Assembly: GCF_021502675.1 (NCBI RefSeq)
Contig: NZ_JAKFHA010000015.1
Location: 1-61,155, forward strand
Length of the DNA: 61,155 nt
Reading direction: 5' to 3'
Source: Yinghuangia soli
GTDB taxonomy: Bacteria > Actinomycetota > Actinomycetes > Streptomycetales > Streptomycetaceae
Shown here: positions 27,538 to 36,545 of the stretch, in pieces
How the letters are laid out: each line of letters begins with the position of its first letter
How positions within the stretch are numbered: position 1 is the stretch's first letter
Made by a program: the position numbers and the translations under genes
Notes under the pieces: generated by a model
Seen by the model: only the letters and a program-made list of their open reading frames with translations
Database searches by the model: none
What the model was told of the DNA's origin: nothing

Positions 27538-28044
27538 GTGTTGTCGGATTGGGAGGGGTCGAGCACCGCCCGCGTGGTGCCGCCCGCGCGGCCGCGCAAG
27601 CTCGCGAAAGTCCCGTTCGTGGAGCTCGCCGACGGCCGCCTGCAGGGCGTGGTCTCCAGCGGATCCGACGCCGGCCGCGTGTACGTGTCGTCGGTCGCCG
27701 CGGGCGACTACGCCTTCGCGTGCAGCACCAACAACAACCGGCCGTGCGGCGGCGCCCGCGGCTCGTTCTGCAACCACATCGGCGCCCTGATCACCGAAGC
27801 CGTCCTCCAGTACGGCGGCGTGCGGGTGGCCCGCTACCTGCGCGTCGAGACGGCCGCGGTGGAGCCCGCCGCGCACGACATTGCGACCGCGATGCGCGCG
27901 ACCGGGCCCGCGAAGGGCGACAGCAAGGCCGCCGCCCAGGTGTTCAGCCGCTTCCTGCGGCACCTCGCGTACCTCGAACTCGCCGCGACCACCGCGCCGC
28001 TGCCCGAGATGCAGTGGTTCCCGCCGACCAGGGCGGTGGCGTGA
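27538..28044 (+). CDS. SWIM-like zinc-knuckle protein, first gene of MoxR/vWA operon
   Basis: About 168 residues. A cysteine/histidine cluster C-x7-C-x7-C-x-H (about residues 62-80) resembles a SWIM zinc finger (CxCx(n)CxH) but lacks the tight first CxC, so I call it SWIM-like. Flanking strands (FVELADGRLQGVVSS, RVYVSSVAAGDYAFAC) fit the SWIM fold. The start GTG follows AAAAGGAG. It may bind DNA, RNA or a protein partner of the system. The next gene starts one base inside its stop codon, so the products are probably made together. Confidence 0.68.
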   Translation: MLSDWEGSSTARVVPPARPRKLAKVPFVELADGRLQGVVSSGSDAGRVYVSSVAAGDYAFACSTNNNRPCGGARGSFCNHIGALITEAVLQYGGVRVARYLRVETAAVEPAAHDIATAMRATGPAKGDSKAAAQVFSRFLRHLAYLELAATTAPLPEMQWFPPTRAVA

Positions 28045-29432
28045 TGCGTACCGACCTGCTCGCCGAACCGGTCGCCGGACTGGACGAGGCACTCGCCGCG
28101 GTCACCGCCTTCGACGGCGTCCTGACCGGCGGACTCCTCCGCCCGCGCCCCGAACAGGGCGCTGCGCTGGCCGAGTTCGCCGACAGCGTGGCCGGCACCC
28201 CGCTGGCCGTACGGGTCTGCGAAGCCGCCGACAAGACCGCCGCCGCGGCCGGCGGAGAAGACCACTTTGCGGCGCTCGCCGCCGCCCGCACGGCCCTGCT
28301 CGGCTCCGCGCACGACGCCCTGCTCGCCCGGCTGGACGAGGCCACCGGACGGACGCGCAGTGCCGCCGAGGCCGCCGTGCCCGGTCCGCCGCCCGCCGTG
28401 AACCTCCTGGCCGCCGCGCGCTCCTGGCTGTGCGACCTGGCCCGCGCCGGATGGCAGGGCATCGACCACGACCTCGTCGCCGACGCGGCCCCGGTGGTCA
28501 CCGCGATGCTGCCGGACCCGGAACTGCGCCGCCTGGCCACCCTGCTGGACGGCTTCTCCGCCGAACTCGCGGCGTCCTGCCCCGGTGCCGCACTGGACCG
28601 CGTCCCGGCCCGCCGCTGGGCCGACCTGTGGGCGCGCGCGATGATCCTGGCACAGCCCGGCGCCTCGGCCGCGCCGCCGCCCGGCACCGCGACGGGGCGG
28701 CTCCTGCCGCTCGGCATCGACCTGCACGAGCACGCGACCGCCGCCCAGGCCCAGGTGCACGCCGTCTTCGACCCCGCGGACGGCAGCGGCGCGCGCCTCG
28801 TCCGGGCCAGTGTGTCGGCGCCGAAGCCGGACACCGTCGTCGGCGCCGGCGTCTGGCAGCTCCTGCGCCCGCATATGTCGCTGCTCGCCGCGGTCGGCGA
28901 AGGCCGTGCCATGAACATCGCGGACATGACGCTCACCGCGGGCGGCGACCTCCTCTGGGACGACGCCAAGGCGCGCACCGGCGAACCGGCCGACGCCTTC
29001 GCGACCGCCCGCGTCGCGCTCCCCACCGCCTCGGCCGCCGCCGTCCACCCGCTGGACCGGCACCCCGCGGCCATCGCCGAACCGGTCTTCGTAGAGGGCT
29101 ACACCGCCGAGGAGACCGACCGCGAACTCGTGTTCGCGTTCGCCGGGCTGCGCCTGGCCGTGGACACCGACCGCATCCCGGCAGCCGGGCCGCTCGGCCC
29201 GGAAACCGTCGCCGCGTCACGTGCCTGCATCGGCCTGCTCCGCTGGGACGCCGGGGAGTTCCGGCTCCAGCCGCTCGCCGTCGAGACCGCGGTGCGCAAC
29301 AAGCCGGTCGCCGTGCACGCCGGAGCATGGGCGGGCGGCGCGGCCGACAAGGCGGCGGCCAAGGCCGAGAAGGCCGCCACCGACGCTGTCGCGGTGCTGC
29401 GCGAGCGCGCCGGAAAGCTGCTGCGCAAATGA
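28044..29432 (+). CDS. Unrecognised protein of the MoxR/vWA operon
   Basis: 462 residues, no family recognised. The first ~200 residues are helical and Ala/Leu-rich; the middle and C-terminal parts are mixed alpha/beta with several ordered strands (RLLPLGIDLHEHATAAQAQVHAVF, ARLVRASVSAPKPDTVVGAGVWQLLRP). A short Lys/Ala-rich helix closes the protein. No signal peptide, membrane helix or catalytic motif is visible. The start overlaps the previous stop by one base (TGATG) and the stop overlaps the vWA start (ATGA), which makes it an integral part of the operon. Confidence 0.7.
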   Translation: MRTDLLAEPVAGLDEALAAVTAFDGVLTGGLLRPRPEQGAALAEFADSVAGTPLAVRVCEAADKTAAAAGGEDHFAALAAARTALLGSAHDALLARLDEATGRTRSAAEAAVPGPPPAVNLLAAARSWLCDLARAGWQGIDHDLVADAAPVVTAMLPDPELRRLATLLDGFSAELAASCPGAALDRVPARRWADLWARAMILAQPGASAAPPPGTATGRLLPLGIDLHEHATAAQAQVHAVFDPADGSGARLVRASVSAPKPDTVVGAGVWQLLRPHMSLLAAVGEGRAMNIADMTLTAGGDLLWDDAKARTGEPADAFATARVALPTASAAAVHPLDRHPAAIAEPVFVEGYTAEETDRELVFAFAGLRLAVDTDRIPAAGPLGPETVAASRACIGLLRWDAGEFRLQPLAVETAVRNKPVAVHAGAWAGGAADKAAAKAEKAATDAVAVLRERAGKLLRK

Positions 29433-30742
29433 CCGAGGCCACGCACGAACCCGCCGGCGCACCTGTCGCGGACCCCGAGGCGAACCGGCGCGAGGTCCTC
29501 TACTGGCGGCTGCTGGCCCGCCTGTTCGACCCGGAGGAGCAGGCCGCACTGGAGTCCGCGAGCCTGGCCGTGGTCGAGGACATCGGCCTCCCGCCGGCGC
29601 TCCTGGACCCGCGCGCCTCGGTCGACTCGGTCGTCCAGCGCCACCCGGAACTGGCCGCCGAGTTCGACCGCCTGATGACCCCCGAAACCGACGACGAGGA
29701 GGGCACCGGACGCGACCGCGCCGCCGAGGTCCGCCGCGCCGCACTGGTGTCGAAGGTCCTGCTCAACGTCTTCTCCACCGGCAGCGGAACGGTCAGCGCG
29801 GGGCAGCTGTCCGACTGGCAGCGCGACGCCGGCTGGCTCGAGCGCGCGCTGGGCAGCAAGCCCGGCGACCTCGCCGCGATCGAAGCCGACCTCGTCAAGC
29901 GCATGCACCTGCGCGAGGTCCTCGCCGACCCCGCGCTCGCCGCGCAGCTGACCCCGAGCATGTCGCTCATCGAGCAACTGCTGCGCGACAAGGACAACTT
30001 GTCGGGCGTGGCTCTGGCCAACGCGAAGGCGCTGATCCGGCGGTTCGTCGACGAGGTCGCCGAGGTGCTGCGCACCCAGGTCGAGAAGACCACGGTCGGC
30101 GCGCTGGACCGCTCCGTACCGCCCAAGCGGGTATTCCGGAACCTCGACCTGGACCGGACCATCTGGAAGAACCTGACCAACTGGAGCCCCGAGGAAGAGC
30201 GGCTGTACGTCGACCGCCTCTACTACCGGCACACCGCCCGCAAGACCACGCCTTCGCGGCTCATCGTGGTCGTGGACCAGTCCGGCTCGATGGTCGACTC
30301 CATGGTCAACTGCACGATCCTCGCGTCGATCTTCGCGGGGCTGCCCAAGGTGGACGTGCACCTGATCGCGTACGACACCCGCGCGGTCGACCTCACGCCC
30401 TGGATCCACGACCCGTTCGAGACGCTGCTGCGCACCGACCTGGGCGGCGGCACCGACGGCACGGTCGCCATGGCGCTCGCCCAGCCGAAGATCGCCGAGC
30501 CGCGCAACACCGTGGTGGTGTGGATCTCGGACTTCTACGAATGGCACACCGACCAGCTGTTCGCGAGCATGGCCGCCATCCACCGCTCGGGCGCCAAGTT
30601 CATCCCGGTCGGCTCGGTCACCAGCGCCGGGCGCGGCAGCGTCAACCCCTGGTTCCGGGAGCGCTTCAAGGACCTCGGCACCCCGGTGATCTCCGGCCAC
30701 ATCCGCAAGCTCGTGCACGAACTCAAGACGTTCCTGACCTGA
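29429..30742 (+). CDS. vWA-domain protein, CoxE-like partner of MoxR AAA+
   Basis: 437 residues. An N-terminal ~270-residue helical region leads to a von Willebrand A domain with an apparently complete MIDAS: DQSGS (about 283), the threonine in GGGTDG (about 339) and the aspartate in ISDFYE (about 366). Such proteins are established partners of MoxR-type AAA+ ATPases in metal insertion or protein remodelling. It is cytoplasmic by sequence. Translation is coupled to the upstream gene; a 100-base gap follows before the ATPase gene. Confidence 0.85.
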   Translation: MTEATHEPAGAPVADPEANRREVLYWRLLARLFDPEEQAALESASLAVVEDIGLPPALLDPRASVDSVVQRHPELAAEFDRLMTPETDDEEGTGRDRAAEVRRAALVSKVLLNVFSTGSGTVSAGQLSDWQRDAGWLERALGSKPGDLAAIEADLVKRMHLREVLADPALAAQLTPSMSLIEQLLRDKDNLSGVALANAKALIRRFVDEVAEVLRTQVEKTTVGALDRSVPPKRVFRNLDLDRTIWKNLTNWSPEEERLYVDRLYYRHTARKTTPSRLIVVVDQSGSMVDSMVNCTILASIFAGLPKVDVHLIAYDTRAVDLTPWIHDPFETLLRTDLGGGTDGTVAMALAQPKIAEPRNTVVVWISDFYEWHTDQLFASMAAIHRSGAKFIPVGSVTSAGRGSVNPWFRERFKDLGTPVISGHIRKLVHELKTFLT

Positions 30743-30842
30743 CGCGCGCGACGTGCCCGGCCCGCCCTGCCGCCAGGCAGCCCGGCCGCACCGCCCGCCT
30801 GCTCGGGACCGCCTCCTTCCCCCACTCTTCGAAAGGCCCCTC

Positions 30843-31955
30843 ATGTCCGACCTGTTGCGCGCCCCCGCCGAGATCAAGTACGCCGAGGAGCTGGACTGGC
30901 TCGAGTCGGTCGACGACGGCGCCAAGCCGTTCGCCTGGCGGCTGTCCCCGAAGATGGTCCGGCTGTTCGTGCTCGGCTCGGAGCGCGCCGACGGCCTGGA
31001 CCGCGCGATCGACCAGAAGTGGTTCGGCGACCGCAGCATCGTCGAACGCGCCATCGTCACGCTCGCCTCGGACCGCGGCCTGCTGCTGATCGGCGACCCG
31101 GGTACCGGCAAGAGCTGGCTCGCCGAACTGCTCGCCGCGGCCATCAGCCGCAACTCCACACTCGTCGTGCAGGGCACCGCGGGCACCACCGAGGACCACA
31201 TCAAGTACTCGTGGAACGTGTCCATGGTGATCGCCAAGGGCCAGTCCCGGGAATCCATGATCCCGTCGCCCATCATGACCGCGATGGAGGCCGGCGCGAT
31301 CGGCCGCTTCGAGGAGCTGACCCGGTCCACCAGCGACGTCCAGGACGCGCTGATCTCGATCCTGTCCGAGAAGTACATCTCGGTGCCCGAACTGGACAGC
31401 GACGGCATCGTCTTCGCCAAGCCCGGCTTCTCGGTGATCGCCACCGCGAACAGCCGCGACCGCGGCGTCAACGACCTGTCGTCCGCGCTCAAGCGCCGCT
31501 TCAACTTCGTCCGCATCCCGGTGGTGACCAACAAGAAGAGCGAGGCGGAGATCGTCCGCTTCCGCACCGAGGAGCTGCTGCGCCGGCACGCCATCGAACT
31601 GGACGTCCCGCCCACGCTCCTGGATGTCCTGCTGCAGAGCTTCGCCGACCTGCGGGCCGCCGCGGCCGCGGCCGGCAGCGACGACGAGAAGCTCGAATCG
31701 TCGCTCTCCACCGCCGAGCAGATCGGCGTCCTGGAGGACGCCATCCTGCACAGCAACTTCTTCGGCGACCGGGCGCTGACCGCCCGCGCCCTGGCCTCGT
31801 CGCTGGTCGGCTCGCTGACCCGCCGCGAGCCCGAGGACCTCGCCATCATCAACAAGTACCTGCACGGCGTCGTCGAGCCGCGCAGCAAGGCCGAGGGCGG
31901 TCCCTGGACCGAGTTCCTCGACGGCGGCCGCGACACGATCGCCACCCTGTCATGA
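30843..31955 (+). CDS. MoxR-like AAA+ ATPase
   Basis: 370 residues. Walker A is GDPGTGKS (about 84-91). The Walker B position reads GRFEELTRS, with two glutamates but no aspartate, an unusual version. Sensor 1 is FSVIATANSRDRG and ALKRRFNF holds the arginine-finger region. Length and layout fit MoxR/RavA chaperones, which form hexamers and remodel target proteins with a vWA partner. The start was placed at the ATG after AAAGG, not at an earlier in-frame start in the spacer. The DUF5682 gene overlaps its stop by four bases (ATGA). Confidence 0.85.
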   Translation: MSDLLRAPAEIKYAEELDWLESVDDGAKPFAWRLSPKMVRLFVLGSERADGLDRAIDQKWFGDRSIVERAIVTLASDRGLLLIGDPGTGKSWLAELLAAAISRNSTLVVQGTAGTTEDHIKYSWNVSMVIAKGQSRESMIPSPIMTAMEAGAIGRFEELTRSTSDVQDALISILSEKYISVPELDSDGIVFAKPGFSVIATANSRDRGVNDLSSALKRRFNFVRIPVVTNKKSEAEIVRFRTEELLRRHAIELDVPPTLLDVLLQSFADLRAAAAAAGSDDEKLESSLSTAEQIGVLEDAILHSNFFGDRALTARALASSLVGSLTRREPEDLAIINKYLHGVVEPRSKAEGGPWTEFLDGGRDTIATLS

Positions 31956-34789
31956 GTGCTCCCCACGATGCGGGATTCACCGCGCTGCGCAGCCAACTGA
32001 GCGAAGCGGCATCGGAATTCGCGGACGGGCCGGACGCACTGCAGGAGATCCTGCTGGGCATCGTCGACGACGTCGACCGGGCCGCGCGCGAGCCGCTGGA
32101 GATCTTCCCGGTCTGCCACCACTCGCCCGCCTCCGCCACCGCGATGGCCCGCCGGCTCCGCGAACGGCAGCCCAAGGTCGTCTACCTGGAGCTCTGCGAG
32201 GACATGGCCCCGCTGCTGCCGGAGCTGCGCAACTGCACGCTCCCGGTGGCGGTCCAGGCCTTCGCCACCGACGTCAAGGGCTTCCCGGTCGAGTGGGCGC
32301 CGCTGTCGGTGGTCGCGCCGATCACCGAGGCGTCCGCCGAATACCAGGCGATCGCGTACGCCCTGGACACCCCGGGCGTCGAACTCGTCCTCGTGGACCG
32401 CTCGTCGGACCACGTCTTCCAGTGGGAACCGCGGGCGGCCGACAGCACGCAGCCCGCCGACCCCGACGCGGCCCCGCCGGAGGAGGAGGCCGCGCTGCAC
32501 GGCGACGCAGTAGGCGTCGAGATCGGCGACCTGCGGCCGCGCTTCGCGGAACTCGAGGAGCACCTGCTGCGGCACGGCCGTGTCCGGCACTGGTCGGAGT
32601 GGTGGCACCAGTACGTCGAACTGCCGCTCGGCGACAGCGACCACGACACCTACCGCCAGGTCATGTTCCTCATCGGCAGCCTCTTCCGGCGCCTGGCGCC
32701 GGGCGACACCCGCCGGGTGCGCGTCGACGAGGACCGGGAACGCCACATGTGGACGCGCATGCGCGAGCACCTCGCCGCCACCGGCACCGACCCGGCGGAC
32801 TGCATCTACGTGTGCGGCGCCTTCCACGCGGCCAGCCGGGTCGAGGAGTTCGGCGTCGACGGCACGGACACGTTCGCGATCGCCCCGCGCACCGAGACGG
32901 TCTGGCAGCACGGGCTCATCCCGTCCAGCCACGCCGCCATCGAGGCCCAGTTCGGCCTCGCGGCCGGCTCGGTCTCGATCGCCGCGACGGTGTGGGGCAA
33001 GAACCTCAAGCGCACCGGCGTCGCGCCGTACCGCATGGCCGGGCAGGCCGGGGCCAGGAAGACCGCCAAGGCGGCGGCGAAGAAGACCGCGGCCAAGCCG
33101 GCCGCGGTGCCCCCCGGGGCGGCACCGGACGCCGCGGCCGGGAGCCCGGCGCCCGACCGGCTGACCGGGTTCCTCCGGCAGCCGCCCGTCCTCGACCGCC
33201 TGGACGAGGACGAACTCCTGGGCTGGTCGGTCGAGATCGTGCGGGCCGCGCGGCGCAACGGCTACCTGGCCTCGACCGCCGACGCCATCGCGGTCTTCGA
33301 GACCTCGATCCTGCTGGCCGGGATGCGCGACCGGGCCCGGCCCACGCCGTACGACTTCCAGGACGCCGCAGTCACCTGCATAGAGAAGGAGTCGGTGCCG
33401 GGCCGCCGCGACGTCCGCCGCCTCGTCGAGATCATGATGGGCGGCGACCGGATCGGCCGGGTCGGCTACGACGCGCTGCCGCCGCTGGCCCGCGACGTGC
33501 ACGACCGGCTTGCCCCGCTCGGCCTCCCGCTGGAGCGCCGGGGCGTGCAGCGGGCGCTCCTCGACATCGCGGGACGCCCGGAACTCGCCCTCTGCTCCGA
33601 CGTCCTGTGGGTGCTGAAGTACCTGATGCCCGCCGGTGCCGCCCGGCCCATCATGGGCGAGCGGAAGCTGGGGGAGCGGCCCATCCAGGAGTCGTGGGAC
33701 CTCGCGCTCGGCACCCACCAGCGCGCGCTCATCGAGCTCGGCTACGAGGGCGTCGGCATCGAACAGGTCCTCGAACAGCGCCTGCGCCGCGCCGCGTACA
33801 GCCCGCACGCCACCGCGGCGTCGGTGCTCGGCACCGTCGAGGACGCGACGCTGTACCTGCGCAGCCGCCGGCTCGCCGACGAGCTGGGCACGCGCGCCCT
33901 GGAGGTCCTGGCCGCCGAGCGCAGCGTGGACGGGGCACCCGAGGTGCTGCGCCGGGTCCGCCGGCTGCTCGCGTACTACCGGACGAGCGAACCGGTGCTG
34001 CCCGCCTGGATCGAGGCGTTCGTCACCACCGCGTACCGCCACTACTGCACGCTGCTGCCGACCGCCTGCACGGACGAGGAAGCGACCGTCGGGCAGGTCG
34101 CCGCCATGCTCGGCTTCCTCTTCGGCATGGAGAGCCTTGCCCTGTCGCTCGGCTGCGACCGCACCCAGCTGGAACTCGCGGTCGCGCAATGCCACCCCGA
34201 GGAGCCCGCGAAGGTCGCGCTGCTGTGGGGCGCGCAGGTCCACCTGGGCACCCTGACCCGGGCCGAGCTGCGCACGCGCTGCGACGGCTTGCTGGGCAAC
34301 CCGCTCGTGCTGCCCGCGTACCCGCAGTACCTGAGCGGGTTCGTGCAGGCCCTCGAACCGGTGCCCGGGCTGGCCGACTTCGTGGTGGAGGCGGTCTCCA
34401 ACGCGTTCGGGCGGCTGCCGGACCCGCTCCTGCTGCCGTGGCTGCCGACGCTGATCGGCACGCTGCGCACGAGCGGCGCCGAACTCGCGCCGCTGCTCAT
34501 CCGCGAGGCCGGGCGCATCTTCCCGGGGAAGCTCGCCGCGCTGGATACGTGGGTGCCGCCGTGGCTGGCTCCCGCGCGGCCGCCGACCGCCCGCCCGGCG
34601 CGCGGCACGTCCGGCCCGCGGGGCGCGGCGCTGCTCGCCGCGCACCCGCAGACCTGCGACGCGCTCGCGGAACTGCTGGGCTGCGACGGGGGATGGGCCG
34701 CGGCGGAGCCGGATGCGGCGGGCGCCGTGCTGCTCGGCCGGCACCCGGAGACGGCCGAGGCGTTGGAGGCGCTGCTGGCAGGGGTCTGA
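31952..34789 (+). CDS. DUF5682 family protein
   Basis: 945 residues. The N-terminal ~390 residues carry HHSPAS (about 54), then a strand VVYLELCEDM, and later VCGAFHAA. This spacing recalls the EreA/ChaN/TraB-like fold, where the His and Glu form an active or heme/metal site; that link is inference. A Lys/Ala/Pro-rich linker separates it from a ~550-residue helical, HEAT-like C-terminal region. DUF5682 genes regularly lie beside MoxR AAA+ and vWA genes, and this one overlaps the ATPase gene. It may be the effector or substrate of the AAA+/vWA machine. A strong terminator follows. Confidence 0.82.
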   Translation: MSAPHDAGFTALRSQLSEAASEFADGPDALQEILLGIVDDVDRAAREPLEIFPVCHHSPASATAMARRLRERQPKVVYLELCEDMAPLLPELRNCTLPVAVQAFATDVKGFPVEWAPLSVVAPITEASAEYQAIAYALDTPGVELVLVDRSSDHVFQWEPRAADSTQPADPDAAPPEEEAALHGDAVGVEIGDLRPRFAELEEHLLRHGRVRHWSEWWHQYVELPLGDSDHDTYRQVMFLIGSLFRRLAPGDTRRVRVDEDRERHMWTRMREHLAATGTDPADCIYVCGAFHAASRVEEFGVDGTDTFAIAPRTETVWQHGLIPSSHAAIEAQFGLAAGSVSIAATVWGKNLKRTGVAPYRMAGQAGARKTAKAAAKKTAAKPAAVPPGAAPDAAAGSPAPDRLTGFLRQPPVLDRLDEDELLGWSVEIVRAARRNGYLASTADAIAVFETSILLAGMRDRARPTPYDFQDAAVTCIEKESVPGRRDVRRLVEIMMGGDRIGRVGYDALPPLARDVHDRLAPLGLPLERRGVQRALLDIAGRPELALCSDVLWVLKYLMPAGAARPIMGERKLGERPIQESWDLALGTHQRALIELGYEGVGIEQVLEQRLRRAAYSPHATAASVLGTVEDATLYLRSRRLADELGTRALEVLAAERSVDGAPEVLRRVRRLLAYYRTSEPVLPAWIEAFVTTAYRHYCTLLPTACTDEEATVGQVAAMLGFLFGMESLALSLGCDRTQLELAVAQCHPEEPAKVALLWGAQVHLGTLTRAELRTRCDGLLGNPLVLPAYPQYLSGFVQALEPVPGLADFVVEAVSNAFGRLPDPLLLPWLPTLIGTLRTSGAELAPLLIREAGRIFPGKLAALDTWVPPWLAPARPPTARPARGTSGPRGAALLAAHPQTCDALAELLGCDGGWAAAEPDAAGAVLLGRHPETAEALEALLAGV

Positions 34790-34806
34790 CACCGCGGGGA
34801 AGGGGA

Positions 34807-34840
34807 GTCCGGGAACGCCGTTGCAGCGGCGTTCCCGGAC
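34807..34840. terminator. Terminator of the MoxR/vWA operon, 14-bp perfect stem
   Basis: GTCCGGGAACGCCG and CGGCGTTCCCGGAC pair perfectly over a six-base loop, 17 bases after the DUF5682 stop and followed by CTTCTT. It also ends the convergent LysR gene (stop 34861). Confidence 0.82.
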
Positions 34841-34860
34841 CTTCTTGCCGGGCCGGCGGA

Positions 34861-35748
34861 CTACGGCGTACTGCCGGGCGGGCGGACCCCCGCCTGCCGC
34901 GCGAACTTCGAGAAGGCCCGCACCTCCGGCCGCAGCGGGTGGCGCGCGGTGACCAGTTCCATGCTGCGCCGGATCGGCGGGTCGAACGACCGCACCACCG
35001 CGACCCCGCCGAAGCAGGCCGACAGGTCCCGGTACCAGAGCAGCGAGGCCCGGCCGTCCGCGACCGTGGTCATCCACGCGCCGCGCTCGTCGGTCTCCAC
35101 CACCGGCACCGGGCGTATCCCGGCGGTGACGAAGAACTCCTCGAAGTCCGCCCGTCGCGCCCCGGTCCGCGACGGCAGCACCATCGGCAGCCGGTCCAGC
35201 GCCTGCCACGGGACCGGATCGGGCAGCGCCACGTCCGGCGGCGAGACGAGCACGACCTCGTACGGATGCAGCAGGTCGGACTCCAGGTCCGCCGGGCACG
35301 GCAGATCGGTCACCGCGAGGTCGAGGGCCCCGCTGCGCAGCGCCTCGAAGATCATCGCGTGGTCGGAGAACTGCACGACGTCGACGGTGACGTCCGGCAT
35401 CAGCCGGGCGAACCGCGGCGCCAGCGAGCTGATCATGTGGATCGCCACCGAGGCGCTGGCACCCAGCCGGACCGGGCGCGCCGGGAGGTCCCGGGCCGGG
35501 GCGAGGCTGCCGGCGATGGCCTCCACGCCCTGCAGCACGCGCCGGGCGAGCAGCACGACCTGCTCGCCTTCCGGGGTCAGCAGCCCGCGGCCGGGGCGCC
35601 GGTCCAGCAGCGCGGTCCGGAGCTCGCGTTCGAGGGCCTGCACGGCCCTGGTGAGGGCCGACTGCGCGGTGAAGAGCGCCTCGGCCGCCGCCGAGACGCC
35701 GCCGTGCTCCGCGATCGCGACGAGATAGCGCAGCTGCTGGAGAGTCAC
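34861..35748 (-). CDS. LysR family regulator
   Basis: 295 residues: a LysR winged HTH (TLQQLRYLVAIAEHGGVSAAAEAL then QSALTRAVQALE) and a type 2 periplasmic-binding-like effector domain (RLGASASVAIHMISSLAPRF and LVSPPDVALPDPVPW). The GTG start was chosen because the LysR domain begins exactly there; no strong ribosome binding site is visible. No metabolic gene is divergent from it. The gene upstream on the same strand encodes an Imm5-like protein 64 bases away. Target unknown. Confidence 0.87.
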   Translation of the reverse strand: MTLQQLRYLVAIAEHGGVSAAAEALFTAQSALTRAVQALERELRTALLDRRPGRGLLTPEGEQVVLLARRVLQGVEAIAGSLAPARDLPARPVRLGASASVAIHMISSLAPRFARLMPDVTVDVVQFSDHAMIFEALRSGALDLAVTDLPCPADLESDLLHPYEVVLVSPPDVALPDPVPWQALDRLPMVLPSRTGARRADFEEFFVTAGIRPVPVVETDERGAWMTTVADGRASLLWYRDLSACFGGVAVVRSFDPPIRRSMELVTARHPLRPEVRAFSKFARQAGVRPPGSTP

Positions 35749-35812
35749 GAACCGAAGGTAGCGATTCCGCTTCGGAAGATCGATCGGTCCGGAGCGAAAA
35801 CTCGGTCCCGGC

Positions 35813-36328
35813 TCAGCAGTCGAAGGCGTGCCAGCAGATGTCGTTGCGCAGGCGCTGGTCGTCGAGCACCAGTGCGCGGATCGCCTCCGGGAGTTGCCCG
35901 CGCTGCCAGCGGCACTCGCGGCGGCCGGCCTCGGCGCTCTCGGCCTTCGGCACCGACGCCCGGACGGCCTTGACCGCGTACGCCGCGGCACCCAGTTCGT
36001 GTGCAGCGACATGCGCGACCACCGCCGCCTGCCCCGCGGCGTACGCGGCATTGCGGGCCGCGCCGCGCAGATCCCGCGCCGCCCCCATCGCATGACCGCC
36101 GGCCGCCCGCGCCTCCATCATCTTGACCTCGCCGCGCACCCAGGCCCGGGCGTGCTCGATCGCCGCCCGGGGCCGCGGATCGTCGGGCCGGACCGCCTCG
36201 AACAGCCCGAGCACATGCTCCGCGCACGCGGCCGCCCACAGCGCGAGCAGATGGTGATCTTCATCGCTGAGCGTCCCGCCCCGGCGGACCGTGATGAAGC
36301 GCGGATCCCGCACCTTGGGAAGGATCAT
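35813..36328 (-). CDS. Imm5-like putative immunity protein
   Basis: About 171 residues, almost entirely helical and Ala-rich, with a conserved opening SDEDHHLLALWAAACAEHVL, a central ARAWVRGE, GQAAVVAHVAAHELGAAAYA, and an ending RQLPEAIRALVL-like segment. This pattern matches proteins annotated as putative immunity protein / Imm5-like in actinobacteria. No toxin or secretion gene is adjacent, so a true immunity role is unproven. The ATG at 36328 has no strong ribosome binding site; a GTG at about codon 6 is the alternative. Confidence 0.65.
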   Translation of the reverse strand: MILPKVRDPRFITVRRGGTLSDEDHHLLALWAAACAEHVLGLFEAVRPDDPRPRAAIEHARAWVRGEVKMMEARAAGGHAMGAARDLRGAARNAAYAAGQAAVVAHVAAHELGAAAYAVKAVRASVPKAESAEAGRRECRWQRGQLPEAIRALVLDDQRLRNDICWHAFDC

Positions 36329-36545
36329 GAGCCGCACTGTGCTGCAGCGGAGGCCCCGGAGTCCAGGGGGATGGCCGGGAGCGATGTGACAGAGCGTAGT
36401 GCTTTGTGATTCCCGGGACGCCGGGTTCGGACCGGGGTGTGACACGAACCGGACATTTCGCATGTCACCCTTGTGGAGCAAGCCGACACCAAACGGGTGG
36501 AAGTTTGCTGTCCCCGTAGTGATGCAGGTCACGGAAGGTCCGCAA

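Noticed and set aside
29099-35299. 2066-codon open frame on the minus strand
   Set aside because: It is antisense to the whole vWA/AAA+/DUF5682 operon, has low-complexity Arg/Gly/Ala composition and no ribosome binding site. Long shadow frames are expected at this GC content.
35813-36328. Polymorphic-toxin locus around the Imm5-like gene
   Set aside because: No toxin, Rhs/YD repeats, WXG100 or secretion gene lies next to it.
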